A stretch of DNA of 64,000 bases from Pieris napi (Eukaryota; Arthropoda; Insecta; Lepidoptera; Pieridae), in NCBI RefSeq assembly GCF_905475465.1, contig NC_062248.1, positions 6,324,001-6,388,000 of the forward strand. Direction: 5' to 3'. The notes beneath the pieces are model-generated. The model ran no database searches and was not told the DNA's origin. It worked only from the letters and a program-made list of their open reading frames with translations. The position numbers were made by a program, and so were the translations under genes. Shown here in pieces: positions 22,353 to 35,352 of the stretch. The number at the start of each line of letters is the position of its first letter. Within the stretch, counting starts at the first letter, position 1.

Positions 22353-23450
22353 ATTTTATAGACGTGTTAACGAAGAGCCGCGAAAAAGTTTTACAAAAAC
22401 ACTGATACAGCCTTGTCGAGGACAAATGAGACAAAGAAAATAAGAAATATTAAACGTGACTAGAATGTCAAGAGTATTCCCATGTATGACGCGGGATTGC
22501 CGTCTCACGTTGGCTTTATGTAAAGCATTGTTCTTTTATGGATATACGCATTATTATAGATATTAGGGATATCGTTATCCGAGGAATTTGTTAGGAATTT
22601 ATCGCGTTATTACATTTGTAGGCCTCGATTATTACGCGATTTGAGACATTCATAAGATAAATTTTAGTATATTACAGTTCACGGCATAATATATATGCCG
22701 TTTTAATATTAATAAATATTAATTGGTCTTTTGGTACTATGTTAGTAGAGACTTGTTTGAGCCGATGTTTCAGTTTCTAATTCCAGATGAGTTCGAAAAA
22801 TTTAATGCCAAAAGAGTTTAGTAAATATGTTAAATTAGTGGTAAGTAGTATAATGTATGAGAATATTAGGTTACTATATTTACTCATGTTATAAAGAATA
22901 AAGATGTATGTTCGTAACATATATATATATATCGATTTCAAAAGTCGTCCGAATCTGGGACATGCTAGTAAATAATATTTTTGTATAGTTAATTACCCGA
23001 AGTGAGTGATAATTTTAATTCCACGTTCACACCATTAGTGACCAGATAGCGCGGTCTGTAAAAATAATGAGCTAAACATACTTAGCAGAATTTATGTGAA
23101 CAGCTTAAAAATACTGCACTTCAGAGATTTAAACTTACGAAATTGAGTTAACGTTTTCCTCTTGGTCCGTAGTTTTTCGCGCGACTTGAATGTATCTTGG
23201 AATTGTTTTGTTTAAAGTTCTGTTCATTTAAACCTTTAATATATAATTCTTGGGTATTTTTCAAGCCTTGATAACGGGCATTTGATGTGACCTGCTTGAA
23301 AGCTTGCAAGTGCGTACCTTTTCTTAAAAAAATATGTTTTAAGGATTCGGAAAATTCTGTTCGTGTAAACTAATTTCACTTACTATATACTCACAATTAA
23401 TGTAAGTAATGGAAATAGTCATAAAACAATATAATATAAAAAAAACAATT
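22353..23450. other. Spacer, nothing recognised
   Basis: A (TA)n run lies at 22920-22932. No gene or shared repeat is visible. Confidence 0.4.
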
Positions 23451-23652
23451 GCGCTGCAACTTTTAGGTTTGGGTCTCAGATTTTTGTATCTGTATCTTAA
23501 TAAGCAAGTAGATGATTAGTCTTCTGTGCATGACACAACGTCGATTTTCGGTTCTAAGGCATGCTGGTTTCCTAACTTTCCTTCAACGAGCGAGTGTTAA
23601 ATGGGCACTTAGAAAGAAAAATCCATCGGCGCAGCCGTGATTCGAATGCTTC
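23451..23652 (-). mobile_element. tRNA-derived SINE, copy 3 (diverged, head incomplete)
   Basis: On the minus strand the 3' part (gttgcagcgc, versus the usual gttgtagcgccactg) and body blocks are recognisable. The B box is changed to 'agcattcgaatcacgg', and the A-box side is missing beyond 23652. About 200 bp remain. Copies 1, 3 and 8 are the most decayed of the family here. Confidence 0.75.
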
Positions 23653-25760
23653 AAAGATCAGGTCAAATTGATAACCACCTTTTTTTGACGTCGGATATTG
23701 TTTAAAAAAAATATTTCATATATAATCCACTAGTGCATCAAGGTTAAAACACTTCGATAAGGTTAATCACAACATAACATATACCTAACAGTAAACGCGG
23801 TCAATGTTACCGTTATTTTAAAAACTACTGATTTTCAGATTACGGTAAGACCTAGACAAAAGCCAGTGCATTGAACTCATTGTGCTGTCGTTCATAGTTT
23901 CTAAAACATTTTCGAACAAAGCACTTGACCAGAAGTGAAAACATGCGAAAAACAAAAGATCTAGACTAGACGGCGTTAGGTAATCTAGATTTCTAGACCA
24001 GGAAGCTGATTAACGTCGGGTTGGAGTAAGTAGGGAGGAGTAAACAAGGGATTTATTGTGTGGGGAGACGCTAAACGTATATTAAAATGGCTAATCCAAC
24101 TTGAATATGAAATATTGGAAGGGCTCAAATAGGACAGAATTTAGTTAGTACGTCGCGTAGAAATTGAAATATTTTATTATTAATTTATACATTCATGCCT
24201 TTTTAATAAATTGGTAGGCAGATACCACGTTTCTACCACAACCATCTGATACCACTTGCTACAGTCCTGAGATGCCACTCTCGTCTACTTTCTTGACATT
24301 CAGCATGCATGCTTGTCTGGCTACTCTTTACCTGTTCCGCCTAGATTTGGTCCAGGTATGTATTATTAAAATTGTTTAAGTATCAAACACAGTAATAAAG
24401 TAATACAATCTTCAAAAAAACTATCTTTGTATAAGTGTCTTAAAATATTCGTTTATTGTTCAATGGATACGACAGACCTAAAAAATATGTGTTGTAAGTA
24501 ACCTTTAAGAAAAGGTTTTTTTGAAAATAATTCCAAATCGCTTGAATATAATTAAATCTTAAGGCTGTGTAAGCTTAACATTTAATTAGATCCATTTATA
24601 TAATTGAATACGAAAACAAAAGCTGTTTTCATATTATCCTCACATGAAGTTTTAGATTTAACAAAGCAATCCAATTCGGGCTTACTAATTTGTGGCTTGA
24701 TTCAGAATAGGAATTAAATTCTAACGAAGCATGGATTTACGGAGGCGAATGCTCAGGCTAAGTGTGTCATTCCGGGATAACTTTCTAGACGATACGTCAA
24801 CAGCACAACCAACCTTTCACAACTTGGAACAGTTTCATTATAAATAGATTACGTGACGACCATATTGCCTCAACCGGAAACTTATTAGCTGTAAATTGTC
24901 TGATACTTAAGACAACATGAACTGCAGCCAGTAATTTAAATAGCGGCTTTTATAGATTTATTTTAATTCTCTTTACTAAACCATTGTTTTTAAAATAGTA
25001 ATTTCATATTCCTCGCTCGACGAATAGGTATCGTAAACTTAAAAATTATAAATTTGTTGTAATTTTATATTTATCTATTTTCAATTATAATTGTAGTAAT
25101 AGGTTTATAGATGAGTCTGATGAAGTGTCTAATAGCACAATTTATCTTCAAAATAATTTATGTGTTGCATAGCTATTTGGTACTTTATTCATACATTGTG
25201 AAACAGACCCTAAGAATATTGTAGATACTACATATTTGAGTTTTAAGATCAAAGTCCTTGATATGTATCAGTACCATCGTCTCAGCACTTTTTGGTAAAG
25301 TATTTTCATTTACGTAATATTGACGTGTCCGCAATGAATTATGAGCTTCAAAATTCGTCGAGAAAATCTTATAACAGTATTCTCGAAACGTGAAACAGTC
25401 GTTAGAGAGTGCTTGTTTCAGATGCAAGCCGGCGCGGGCGGCGAGCGTAACTTTGTGAAAATATTGTTCCCAATATTAAACTACTCGTGACGCTATTATT
25501 TTAAATACATTCAATATATAGTTTTTTGTTGACTCGAATGTTTCAATATTTTGTCTAAGAAATTATTCCCACTAAATATATGATGATATGAAAATACTAG
25601 AGAGTTATAATATAGATAAACAATAGTATAAATATAACATATCTAGTTATTCATTTATTAAAGGACACAAAACAATATTAAAAACAGCCAGCTAGAAAAA
25701 ATATTATTATTGAATGTTTATTATTATACCTAGGATTGTGTTTTAAATGATTAATTTTTA
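23653..25760. other. Spacer, nothing recognised
   Basis: A GC-richer patch at 24230-24350 contains no frame I can identify. The rest is AT-rich, with no repeat matched elsewhere in the window. Confidence 0.4.
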
Positions 25761-26227
25761 ATCTAATAAACTAAAATTCTCGTGTCACAATGTTCGCTCC
25801 CATACTCCTCCGAAACGGCTCGACCGATTCCTATGATTTTTTTAATGCATATTCAGTAAGTCTGAGAATCGGCTTCTATCTATATTTCATACCTCTGGTG
25901 ATAAGGGGCGTCCACCTTAAAAAAAATTTTTTTTTACACAAAATTTGTTTTTATTTTTTTATGATACAACGTATAAAAATACATATAACCCTTAATTTTC
26001 ACCCCTCTATGATCAACCCCTATTTTTAATTTGTTAATTTAAAACATATCACTTGAACTCAGAGGTTTATATAAAGAAAAATTCACAGAAAAACCTAAAA
26101 AGTTCTCATTCCGGAAAATCGAACAGTCTCCGGGGTAGTATAGCAAAATATTCCATGTTGGAGGTTACTAAAAAGGTAGGCTAAATAAAATCACATTAAG
26201 GAGAAACGAAGTTCGCAGCTATGTACT
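25761..26227 (-). mobile_element. Interspersed repeat, family G, copy 2
   Basis: Inverted relative to 9381-9791 and sharing its landmarks in reverse order: 'attctcgtgtcacaatgttc', 'catactcctccgaaacggct', 'attcagtaagtctgagaatc', 'ataaggggcgtccacc', ending 'gagaaacgaagttcgcagct'. There are insertions of A/T runs in the centre. No protein is encoded. Confidence 0.75.
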
Positions 26228-27700
26228 ATAAAATTATTTTTATTATTTTTCACTGCATTTAAATGTTAAATTTAACAATAATTAAAACTATTAACATACA
26301 CAAAAATCATGTCATAATATAAATTTATAACTATTAAACAACTAACCTATTTTGTTTTGCATATAATCAATAAAGAAGATAAACGCTAACAACGGATTGG
26401 GCGTAGTCTAGCAAAATACCAATTCGGTGACCTCAAAAACATGTATAAAAGAATCGTATTGCACGGGGCGCACTGCGGAACAGACAACCCCAGCAAAACC
26501 TTGCGGGCCGTGAGCTGAATCTCAATATGTACTGATTTTATTCTTACCTTTACTTTCCAACTATTTAATAGCTGACCAGGCAACTAATCGAGTCGTTTTC
26601 CAATGCAGCAGTTCCGGGAATTGATTTAGTGGAGTATTGTATTTTCAAGATAGGATATTAAATGTTTGAACTATATGAAGTTTTTATTAGTTTTTTTATT
26701 TAATATTAACATAGCTTTGTTATAGTAAGTAATAATACACTAATACTTCAAATATGATTAATGGAGGTACAAAATTAAGTTTCTTTAACGAAAGAAGGAA
26801 TATAGATGTATCTTTTTTGTACATTTCAAGAGCATTACCATATTTTCTTAGTTTTAATACACCATGTAGCGATCAAGGGTATACTTATATTTGTTGTCAA
26901 ATAATCATTCAAGTATGTTTAAATAGCGGAAACCATTACAAAGACTTTGTTGCTATTCTCTACCATACCTAAAATCTGTACATGGAAAGAAAACTTATTA
27001 ATACTATATTTATATTATTATGTATAATTATGTTTCATAATCTTACTATATCTAGTATATCTTAAAGTATAATACGTCTTTTGTACGCTGGCGAGCTCTG
27101 ACCTATTAAGTCAATTTGCACAGTACTTCTTTATAAAATGGCCGCGGCCAAATGAATTTCAACCAATTCCTATTCTAGATTCCGCTTACGTCGCGCTGCA
27201 CCGGACTTCCGCAAATTTAATTATTTCGTTAAAATAATCTTCCCTCGAATAGAGCGCCCTCTAACCTCAACTTTAGACGTTCACAATTCTGTTATTGTTC
27301 AACACAATCCCACTTATTTAATCGAGTTAATGGTTTCACTATTCTTGTGACCATTTATGCCATGTTTTTATTACCTTTATACGTTTGTTTCGAGACATGG
27401 AGTAAAATATATGCCAGGATTAATCCTCATTAACCATACAAAGTCACGCCCTTTCAAGGATTCAATAAAGAGTCTTTAGAAGATTGGATCCAATTAGGAA
27501 ATTTCAACAATTAAGTTCAGATAAATCGATGTAATTACTTTAACAAAAGACATTCTATTCAAAGTGGCCCCCTTAACAGTACAAATATTCTTAAAATTTA
27601 ATCGTTTTCCGCAAAAGATTTCGCCTAGAAACTTTTCCACTTCAAACTTTACCACTTCGCCGAAGCCAAGCCGCGTTTAACAAAGCTTTTTCATACTTAC
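26228..27700. other. Spacer, nothing recognised
   Basis: No coding-like frame or repeat I can support. A short GC-rich patch is present near 26460-26520. Confidence 0.4.
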
Positions 27701-27800
27701 ATTTTTATATCAGGAATGGAACGTCACGCTCGGTTTCACCGGCGCTCGCCGCCCGCCCGTCGGCCCGCCCGCCTTGCGCGAAAGAACGCACATACATCGG
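27701..27800 (-). promoter_or_regulatory. CpG-rich patch ending in a consensus splice donor (minus strand)
   Basis: On the minus strand a very GC-rich stretch (runs of gcgggcggg) leads into 'ctgatataaaaat' and then GTAAGTATG, a near-perfect 5' splice site whose GT is at 27700-27699. This looks like a noncoding first exon and promoter of a minus-strand gene whose later exons would lie at lower coordinates. A plus-strand open frame over the same DNA (27716-27961) is proline/arginine-rich because of its composition and I do not call it. Confidence 0.3.
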
Positions 27801-28740
27801 TAATAGGTGCCACCTACCGCATTCATGTCACGTCTAGAATTCCTAATATTTCATCTTTTTCTATGGGCTCGAAAAATGTCATCGAATACGCATTTTCGTG
27901 TAATCCTCATAAGTCTCATAAGGCTGTAGCGACATTCGGGACGTTGGATATGAAACGATAGCTTCACCTATAGTACGGTAGGGCTGCTAACTTTTATAAA
28001 AAATAAATCACTGTAGCATAATCGTGGAATATAACTGTAATATTCGTCAAATTGTCTTAATTTAAATAAAATATATTAATTAACTTGTCAAGCGGCAGTT
28101 TCGAAAGTAGACTTTGTAAGTTATCTAATAAGTTCCATCTGCCAACCCTATTATCAACGGTATTCTAAAGCTATTTGATGTGTCATGATCTTTCTAATAT
28201 TGAATGAATATTTTTGGTAGCTTATTATAAAGGTACGCGGTATTTCCAAGAAAATGTGAAGCAATATAAAGTTAGTAACCGCATATTGCCCGATCCCTAT
28301 TTGCATACACGTACTGCGATATTTGAGCACCTAACAAAGTTAAAGTGCTGTTGATAGAAATAAAATCGGAAATGTTTGAAAGTTTTAATTGCCCACAGAG
28401 CATTTACCAACGTCAGCGGAATGTAGGCGCGCGTTAGGATTTAGGGTAGATTCCAGCTCCTTATCGGAACTAGTCTGAACATGCACCTTGTACAGAACGG
28501 CGTCAAAAGTTTCCTACAACAGGCGAACTAGTTTAGAAGCTCGGAAACTCCATCAGATACGTGAGCGTGGAGCGATTACCTGCACCTACGGAGAGCCAGC
28601 AACGCGTCGTGACATCGCAATCACCTGCATCTTCAAAATACAAACTAGCTGCTTTAGTTTGTATTTAGAATGACTGATTAAAAGTTTCAAAGACAAATAA
28701 GACGAAAGATTGTTTATAATATATTATGAATAAACAAAGT
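27801..28740. other. Spacer, nothing recognised
   Basis: A 61-codon open frame at 28488-28673 sits in moderately GC-rich DNA but shows no domain. No repeat identified. Confidence 0.4.
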
Positions 28741-28751
28741 AATGTTCATAC

Positions 28752-28790
28752 ATATGCAGCTTGCTTCAACAAAGTAAGCAAGCTGCATAT
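28752..28790. repeat. Perfect 15-bp hairpin
   Basis: atatgcagcttgctt (28752-28766) and its exact reverse complement aagcaagctgcatat (28776-28790) are separated by 9 nt. It lies immediately before the repeat that starts near 28797 and may be its terminal structure. Confidence 0.8.
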
Positions 28791-28796
28791 CTTAAT

Positions 28797-29148
28797 ATAT
28801 ATAAATTACGTGTCACGTTGTTTGTCCGCTATGGACTACTGAATCGATTTCAATCAAATTTGCACACCGTGTGCGGTTTGATCTAACTTAAAAGATAGGT
28901 AAGCTTAAATCTCAATTTATTATTTTATTGCAAATTTTTCGTTTATTATTTGATAGTCACAATTCTAACAGATGGCGCTGTGTTGAAAGTACCAAAGTTC
29001 CACATAACCTACAATTTAATGTCATTACCACCAAAAAAGCATGGTGGTCCCCATGACTGGTGTTCTCCTACCGTTTCCCTTGAATAGTTTGCTACTATGT
29101 AATATAACAAAAACCTTAGCCATAGCCACGCTTTGCCGGTCTGCTAGT
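28797..29148 (+). mobile_element. Interspersed repeat, Helitron-like or unassigned
   Basis: Starts 'attacgtgtcacgttgtttg', 'tccgctatggactactgaat', continues 'tttgcacaccgtgtgcggtt' and ends 'cacgctttgccggtctgcta' followed by GT. I recall closely similar sequence in many lepidopteran genomes. A CTAGT-type 3' end and a hairpin next to the element are suggestive of a nonautonomous Helitron, but only one copy is present here and no coding sequence exists. A SINE follows immediately. Confidence 0.5.
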
Positions 29149-29160
29149 AAATAAATAAAT

Positions 29161-29240
29161 CAGTGGCGCTACAACCTCTCTTAGGTCTTGGCCTCAGATT
29201 TCTGGAGCTGTTTCATGATCATTTTTTTAAATAAAAAAGC
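29161..29240 (-). mobile_element. tRNA-derived SINE, copy 4 (3' end only)
   Basis: Only the last 80 bp of the family remain: 'cagtggcgctacaacctctc', 'taggtcttggcctcagattt', 'tgtttcatgatca'. Its (AAAT)n tail directly abuts the end of the preceding repeat. The tRNA-like head is missing, as expected from 5' truncation during reverse transcription. Confidence 0.85.
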
Positions 29241-31644
29241 TAAGAAATCTGCATATGTATCTAAATATAAGATAACGTGTCATCAAAGTAATATCTTAAT
29301 ATAATCAATACGACGCAAAGCTTATACTCTAGATCATGTGAACAACGAAAGATGGCATATATCCGTTTATCGACGTGTTGCGGATCGAGCGGTGATATTT
29401 CAAGCCGTTGTGTGTCTTGCGGGCAGTAACCAGTGCACAGCTGGGTATGTGTAGTGACAATGTTTGGGCGTCGCATCCGAGGGCGGGCGTCGTGGACTGC
29501 ATCCGCAATGAGCTTCCGACTTCGGACACTAATTTATAGCAACGGTTAATTACCAACAAGAATCTGACTCGACAAAGCATACGGTACAAGAATTTGTGGC
29601 CAGTGGCCTATTACAGTGATAATTACAGTTTGAAAACCGCAAAACAAGCTAAATGCTTTTAAAAGATTCTTGGGCGGTGTAAATGTGAGAAAGGTATACA
29701 AAAAACTGTAGACTGTAGTTCTTTAGTTTGTGTTAATTCTTCAAATGAAAAAAGAAATATCAAGCAGTAAAATTTTATAAAAATAACTAAAGGATAAATC
29801 AAAGAGGACTAAAAGTAACATTTCGCCTCCGTATTGGATTTACGAATTATTTGCATTCATTAAAATGCAAGTTGTTGGAAAACTTATTAAGAAAACTTAT
29901 CATTCATAAAGCGCATTTAATTATTATGTAAACGAAAAGTCCCTTTGAATAAATATTAGATGCTATCTGTCAAAGGGAATTAAGCGTTCATTATTTCGTG
30001 ACAAAAATTTTTAGCCGCGTAAATTAGAAAAGTTACTTAGATCTTGATTACCGAAGGCGAGTCCGTCCATTAAAAATTTATTCATTTATTCGGATGAAAG
30101 TAGTAACGAACGAATGTTTTGTTTTTATTACGCATGGGTCCCTGCGAGGTGTTTTCGCTACTAAATTATGTAGAAATCAATTTCTTTACCCGAACGGAGG
30201 TGTTTGAATAAGTAATACATTTGTAATTGTAAACAGCACTGGAGACTTAATCCGAGTTTAACGATCGTATACCGGTCCATATCTTTTTACGACTGTTTTA
30301 AAAATCATTTAGAATATTTTTGTGAAAGACAATGTTGCATTGTAGGATATATACAACATTTTAACAAAGGCTTTTATAATATTGTGTTTAATACATTGTA
30401 ATAAAATACATTAAACAAAAGATTATAACCTTTGGGCAAGGTTAACTAAGAGCAAAACTAAAAACGGCTGGACCAATTCGAGTAATTTTTATTGGGAGAA
30501 AAATTAAAAAAAAAATTAGTTTTATTTGGTACTTTCGTACATAATTAGATTTTTTTACAATAATTACAAACTGTGTTAACTTGTTAACTTAGTCATTTTG
30601 TGTAATTCTTTTCCCTCTTTTGCAACAGCGTGTCTTATGTATGCATTTAAATTAAATAAAATAAATGTGTAATATTAGCGCTATTTAAATATTGACTTCT
30701 TATTCTTCAATCATCTATGCATATTTGACATTTTTTTAATCAAATAATAATAATTTTTAGTTTATAAAACGAAATCGAGAATGTTTTTCTTTGAAAACGG
30801 TCACTCAGTCTAATTTTCAACCCGGAATAAACACGAATAATGAAAAATAAATAAGGGATAGTTCAACTGTTTTAAATTCAAAACGCGAATTCAAATTTAC
30901 ATATTGTCATATGTGCTAATTATGGGGTGAAAATATTTTACATAAATAACTTGGTTAATAATTTAATTAAGGTAGGTGTTACAACGCTTATTTATGAGAA
31001 AATATGTTATGTTTTGACACCTTTTATTAGTGTTGTATTTGCTTATAACGCAATGTTGTAACGCAATTTCTTAATTAATTATTTAAATTTTCGAATTTCA
31101 ATGCTGCCAATTTTAAACTAAAGTAACAAAAAAAGGGTGCGTGTACTTATGTACGCGCGTAAGAAGTTATACTTCTTTGGCATTATTAAAAATAGTTTTT
31201 GATTGCATGCAAATAATTAATTACAATTCAATAATCAAAGACTGGAAAAGGAGTCATTGTAGTCAATAAAGTTCAGTTTACATTTGACAAATTAAATAAC
31301 TAAATATTTATTATTATTCTCTTACATTAAGTGTAACATAAATTCTATTATTATTCGAATGTTGTTTTTAAATTATGTCCAATGCCGTAGCATCTTCCGT
31401 GGGCAACTTCATTCTGTTAATTTTGTGTCACGGTGCGCGCGCATCGTATAATTTCACTCTCATCAATTTTTCATAACGTGCCTAAAGAAGTATTACTTCA
31501 AAAACTAAAATATAGTACGCTTGTTGTGCATTTCGGTGACCATACAATAATTTTAATTCATTGTAACATCAGAAACAAATGCAACTTTAAAATTCTAAGA
31601 AGTCAACTTGAACTTTACGTTTAGTTTCAATAAATCAAATAAAT
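29241..31644. other. Spacer, nothing recognised
   Basis: Overlapping minus-strand frames at 29261-29589 cover a GC-richer patch (29370-29520) without a known domain. The rest is AT-rich. A weak 9-bp inverted pair (tccctttga / tcaaaggga) lies near 29940-29980. Confidence 0.4.
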
Positions 31645-31807
31645 GTTTCGTGATCATTTGTTTTTTCTAATAGGCAACTAGGTGGTCAGCCTTCTGTGCC
31701 TGACACATCTCAAGTTTTTTGGCACATAAAAAGTCCACTAGCTAGTGTTCAAATCTACGATCTTAGTTCTGATAATCGCACGCTGAAGCCACTAGGCCAA
31801 CACAGCT
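31645..31807 (-). mobile_element. tRNA-derived SINE, copy 5 (internally deleted)
   Basis: On the minus strand the A-box side (gagctgtgttggcctagtgg) and 'cttcagcgtgcgat' are preserved. The B box is damaged and about 80 bp of body are deleted before 'gtgtcaggcacagaaggctg'. The 3' end stops at 'tgatca' and lacks the usual gttgtagcgccactg block. Confidence 0.82.
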
Positions 31808-32187
31808 CTTGTAAAAGTTTTATATTAATAAAAACGAGAGTAAATGTTACACAGACCCCTACATTTTAGTTATGAGAGGCATCAACTATTCAAAGGACTA
31901 CACGTGGTTTTTATTTCAATTCGTGCGTGCCGACTGAGGGCCTACAAACTTTATGACAACCATTATACTTGTTTCTCTCTAATAAATTTTAAATTGACTT
32001 ACGAAATTGTACCATGAATACGTAACATTGAAATGTTGCGTTTCAATTTTATGCCTTTCGGCTATTTATTTGCCATCAAATTTAGTAAGATGTTTTATTA
32101 GAACGCTTAAAACGGAATTATTGCGTATACATATTCAAGTTACTGTAACCATTAGCTGACAGTTCCTTACAGTTGATTTTCTTTTAA
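31808..32187. other. Spacer, nothing recognised
   Basis: No gene or repeat seen. Confidence 0.4.
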
Positions 32188-32265
32188 ACCAAAAAGTTGG
32201 TGATTAAAAAGAGTTGGGGAAAAATTCATGCAAGTTCCTCTCGGCCGCCCTACGCTCTTAGACCT
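32188..32265 (+). mobile_element. LINE-like 3' tail repeat, family C, copy 3 (short)
   Basis: Shares 'aaaaagttggtgattaaaaa' and 'gagttgggg...ttcctctcggccgccctacgc' with the family C copy at 58841-59009. The distal tail is missing or unrecognisable. Confidence 0.6.
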
Positions 32266-34194
32266 TTCATTTTTAAATAATGAAGTATATAATAGTAACT
32301 AATATTAATAAATTCAAAAATTATGTTACCAATACAATGCTTCATTACCACTAACTGTGGATAATGTAGCATAAAAGGATATATTTATTTCCAACTGCGA
32401 GGCTGGGAAAGGCCGCTAGATCTTAATAAACTATCAGTGTACTATTTCTGATGTCCATAATTTGGTATTATATTTTTCCTCTAGCTAAAATAAATTAAAA
32501 AAACTAAATCACATTAGTCAGGCTATTTGCTTACAATAATGTAATGGTTATCGTGAGTACTGCAGTTTAATAAAACGTACTGGTAAACGTAAAGCTCACA
32601 TTTATACTTGTTATTGTTTTAATGTAATATCACCAAAAACATCAAAATGCTTCATAACAATGTTCGTAACATTTATACTAAATTTAGAATCGTTAAACTG
32701 TCGTTAAAAGCTAGGACACGCGGTGTATTAATGATTTAAGTATTTTTTTTAATCCGTTGCGTTTTATTATAGAATACACACAGTTTCACCTAGATATGAT
32801 TGCAAGATACAAACCGCATATTGATTAGGAGATACCATATGGCCGGTGATTTGCGGTCCTGATCACTCATCAGAAGACCAGTGAGTCATTAAAGGTATCT
32901 TTACAGTAAGGGATTTAAAGAAAAGTCCATTAAAATTACAGCGAATAAAGGCAAATGGAATTTATTTAATAAATATTAACTTTGTTTTATATTTTCGGCT
33001 TTTAGCTTACGTTGTAAAAGTTATGAAAAACGAAACTGATTAAATCATAACGGGGATTAAAAATATATAAAAGTGGTAATTCTTAATGTTTTTCTTACCG
33101 GAGCTTGTTTCACTATGCGCAGATATTTTTATTTATTACATTATATTTTATTCTGTTGGAACATGGAGGATGTCTATTTCATATAATTTGTTAGTAAAAA
33201 TCATCATTTGCGTAACTTAGCTTCTCGTTTGATGTTTACTTGCGCAAGAGTTCCGGTTATGAACAATTAAAATTTGGAAAGAACATTTTTTCACCTGACT
33301 TGTCATAAGGAAAGTTTATGGAACCCAATCTGGAAATTCGTATTTATCAATGATAATAATCTATACAAATATTGCTAACAGAGAACCAGTACTTTCATAA
33401 TAATTGTTGTTTCACGCCGCCATATACATTCTAAAAACTAAGTATATTGAAAATAAAACATAGTAAAACCTGCTAAGTTTTCGAGCAAGCAGCAATTCAT
33501 GTAGCAAAGTCTTTTCTTCGTCCTCTATCAAAAAACATATATGCTAAGGAATTATTTTGCCTAAGTCTCCTCGCTCGTAAAAGAAAATTTACGAAATATT
33601 GAATATAACATACAAGGGCCTAAGCCAAAAGTCCAACAACTGACCCATTCTGTCCCCTGGCTTTGTTTAGCCTGGCTGCTCGTCGAAGCCACGAGATAAC
33701 GTCAAGTAACATCCGATACGTCAGCCCGACTGCCGGTCCACCTGTCAATCACGCTGATTGGATTCCGATATTGCCATAGCGTCATTGCCATATAACCAAT
33801 TCAATTTATTCATTTTATATTCAGCACAACTCTAGTGTCATAGAATTTTAAATTTTAAACACGTCATGTGCTTTTGAATTTGGAGTTCTGGTTCGGAATT
33901 AATTTGTTTGATATCGAAATCCAATTTCCCAAACTTTGACAAAGGGTTTAATTTTTAAATAATAGAATATATATTTTTTAGTATACTAAAAGGGCTGTGA
34001 CAACGAAGAGTAAAAACAGATCAACTTCAACCCTATATTTCTATACAAAATTTAACACAATTTGTTTTCGATACTTTATTATTTGCAATAATTTGAAATG
34101 ATAATACAAAAGCACTGATGGTGCTAGAATTCTAACGGCGAGATGATAAGAAATATTCAAATTGTTTTATACAAATACATTTTTACTGACACTA
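32266..34194. other. Spacer, nothing recognised
   Basis: A GC-richer patch at 33600-33780 holds no frame I can identify. No repeats matched within the window. Confidence 0.4.
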
Positions 34195-34241
34195 ACATTG
34201 CCAGAGGGTTCGCAAGTGCGTTGCTGGCCTTTTAAAAACAC
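34195..34241 (-). mobile_element. CR1-like LINE 3' end, family B, short relic
   Basis: About 45 bp (acattgccagagggttcgca, then agtgcgttgctggccttttaa with small changes) match the family B block around the 'ggccggcaacgcactcgcg' site. Too short to say more. Confidence 0.6.
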
Positions 34242-34442
34242 AGCATTACATCACTGTAAATAATCAGTATAGAGCAATAAAGGCCTTAGCTTATTCTACC
34301 AAATACAAATATTTTCTCAAAAAGTTTCTAGGCCGGTTTTGAACCAATAAACATATGACATAGCAGGCAATAATAGCGATCAATTGGCAAAGTTTGAATG
34401 GTACAAATTCGTGGGCAGTTGAAATAAGTTAGAAGTAGTACT

Positions 34443-34601
34443 GTCCAAGCAATATCGGGAAGTTCTCGCGCAGCTGCCGCCGATGTCTCAATAATGTCCA
34501 AGGTACCCTAATCGACTCTTCCTTACTTCGTGCACAAGTGTGACTAACTGATTAATACTACTAGCTACGTGTCTGCTCGGTCTTGGCATTATTGCTTGGA
34601 C
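34443..34601. repeat. 12-bp inverted repeat spanning 159 bp
   Basis: gtccaagcaata at 34443-34454 and tattgcttggac at 34590-34601 are exact reverse complements. The interior is GC-richer than the surroundings. It could be a short nonautonomous transposon or a chance pair. No target-site duplication is obvious. Confidence 0.35.
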
Positions 34602-35311
34602 TTTCCTCTCTTTGATATAATTGTTCTAAATAAGAAACAACTACGAGTACAGTAACAATAAATATCCATGCCTCTTCGATCTTCTCCGGAAATATATAAG
34701 CAACTTAAATTCATTAAAATCTAGGTTTTTAAAATCGAACCTTATCAAAAAGCATCTTAACAGTACAAAAGTTACCAGTCATAAAATTTAAAGTCCCAGA
34801 TTTTTCATGTATCTACGTAATGATTAGTAAGAATTTTTTTTTATATAATATTATTTTATCCATATTATAAGAAAAATTTGGTCCTTCAGGGCATTCGAAA
34901 CCAATGATGAATGTTAGAATTTTTCGTAGTATATAGTGTCTTAATGAAATAAATTCACTCCGAATCATTTTTCATAAGGATAATGGCAATAAAGATTAAT
35001 ATGCCGTCATAACGACCTCATTTATTCTTATTACTGTTCAAAATTTACAGTAAATTGCGAATAATAGCGGAAAGTGCGCCTACGCAGTTACGAACTAAGA
35101 TTTATTCCTATTAGCGTGATTATCATTTGCTATTTGGACTATTTCACATTTTAGATTTAAACCAAGAGTTCTATGTACATAACAGCGGTCATTATTTCTA
35201 AATTGATATTAATACTTACGGAAATTGAAGCGTAATATAAATAACTTTATAATATAACTAGTTAATAAAAAAAGTACGAAACTAATTATTTAAAAAATCT
35301 AGTGCCGTTCA

Positions 35312-35352
35312 TTGAATAGCGAAATATTCTGTCAAAATATTTCGCTATTCAA
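35312..35352. repeat. Perfect 17-bp hairpin
   Basis: ttgaatagcgaaatatt (35312-35328) pairs exactly with aatatttcgctattcaa (35336-35352) across a 7-nt loop. It is an isolated structure in AT-rich DNA. Confidence 0.85.

Noticed and set aside
27716..27961. Arginine/proline-rich 81-codon plus-strand frame
   Set aside because: Its composition follows from the CpG-rich block; the minus strand has the better signal (a consensus splice donor).
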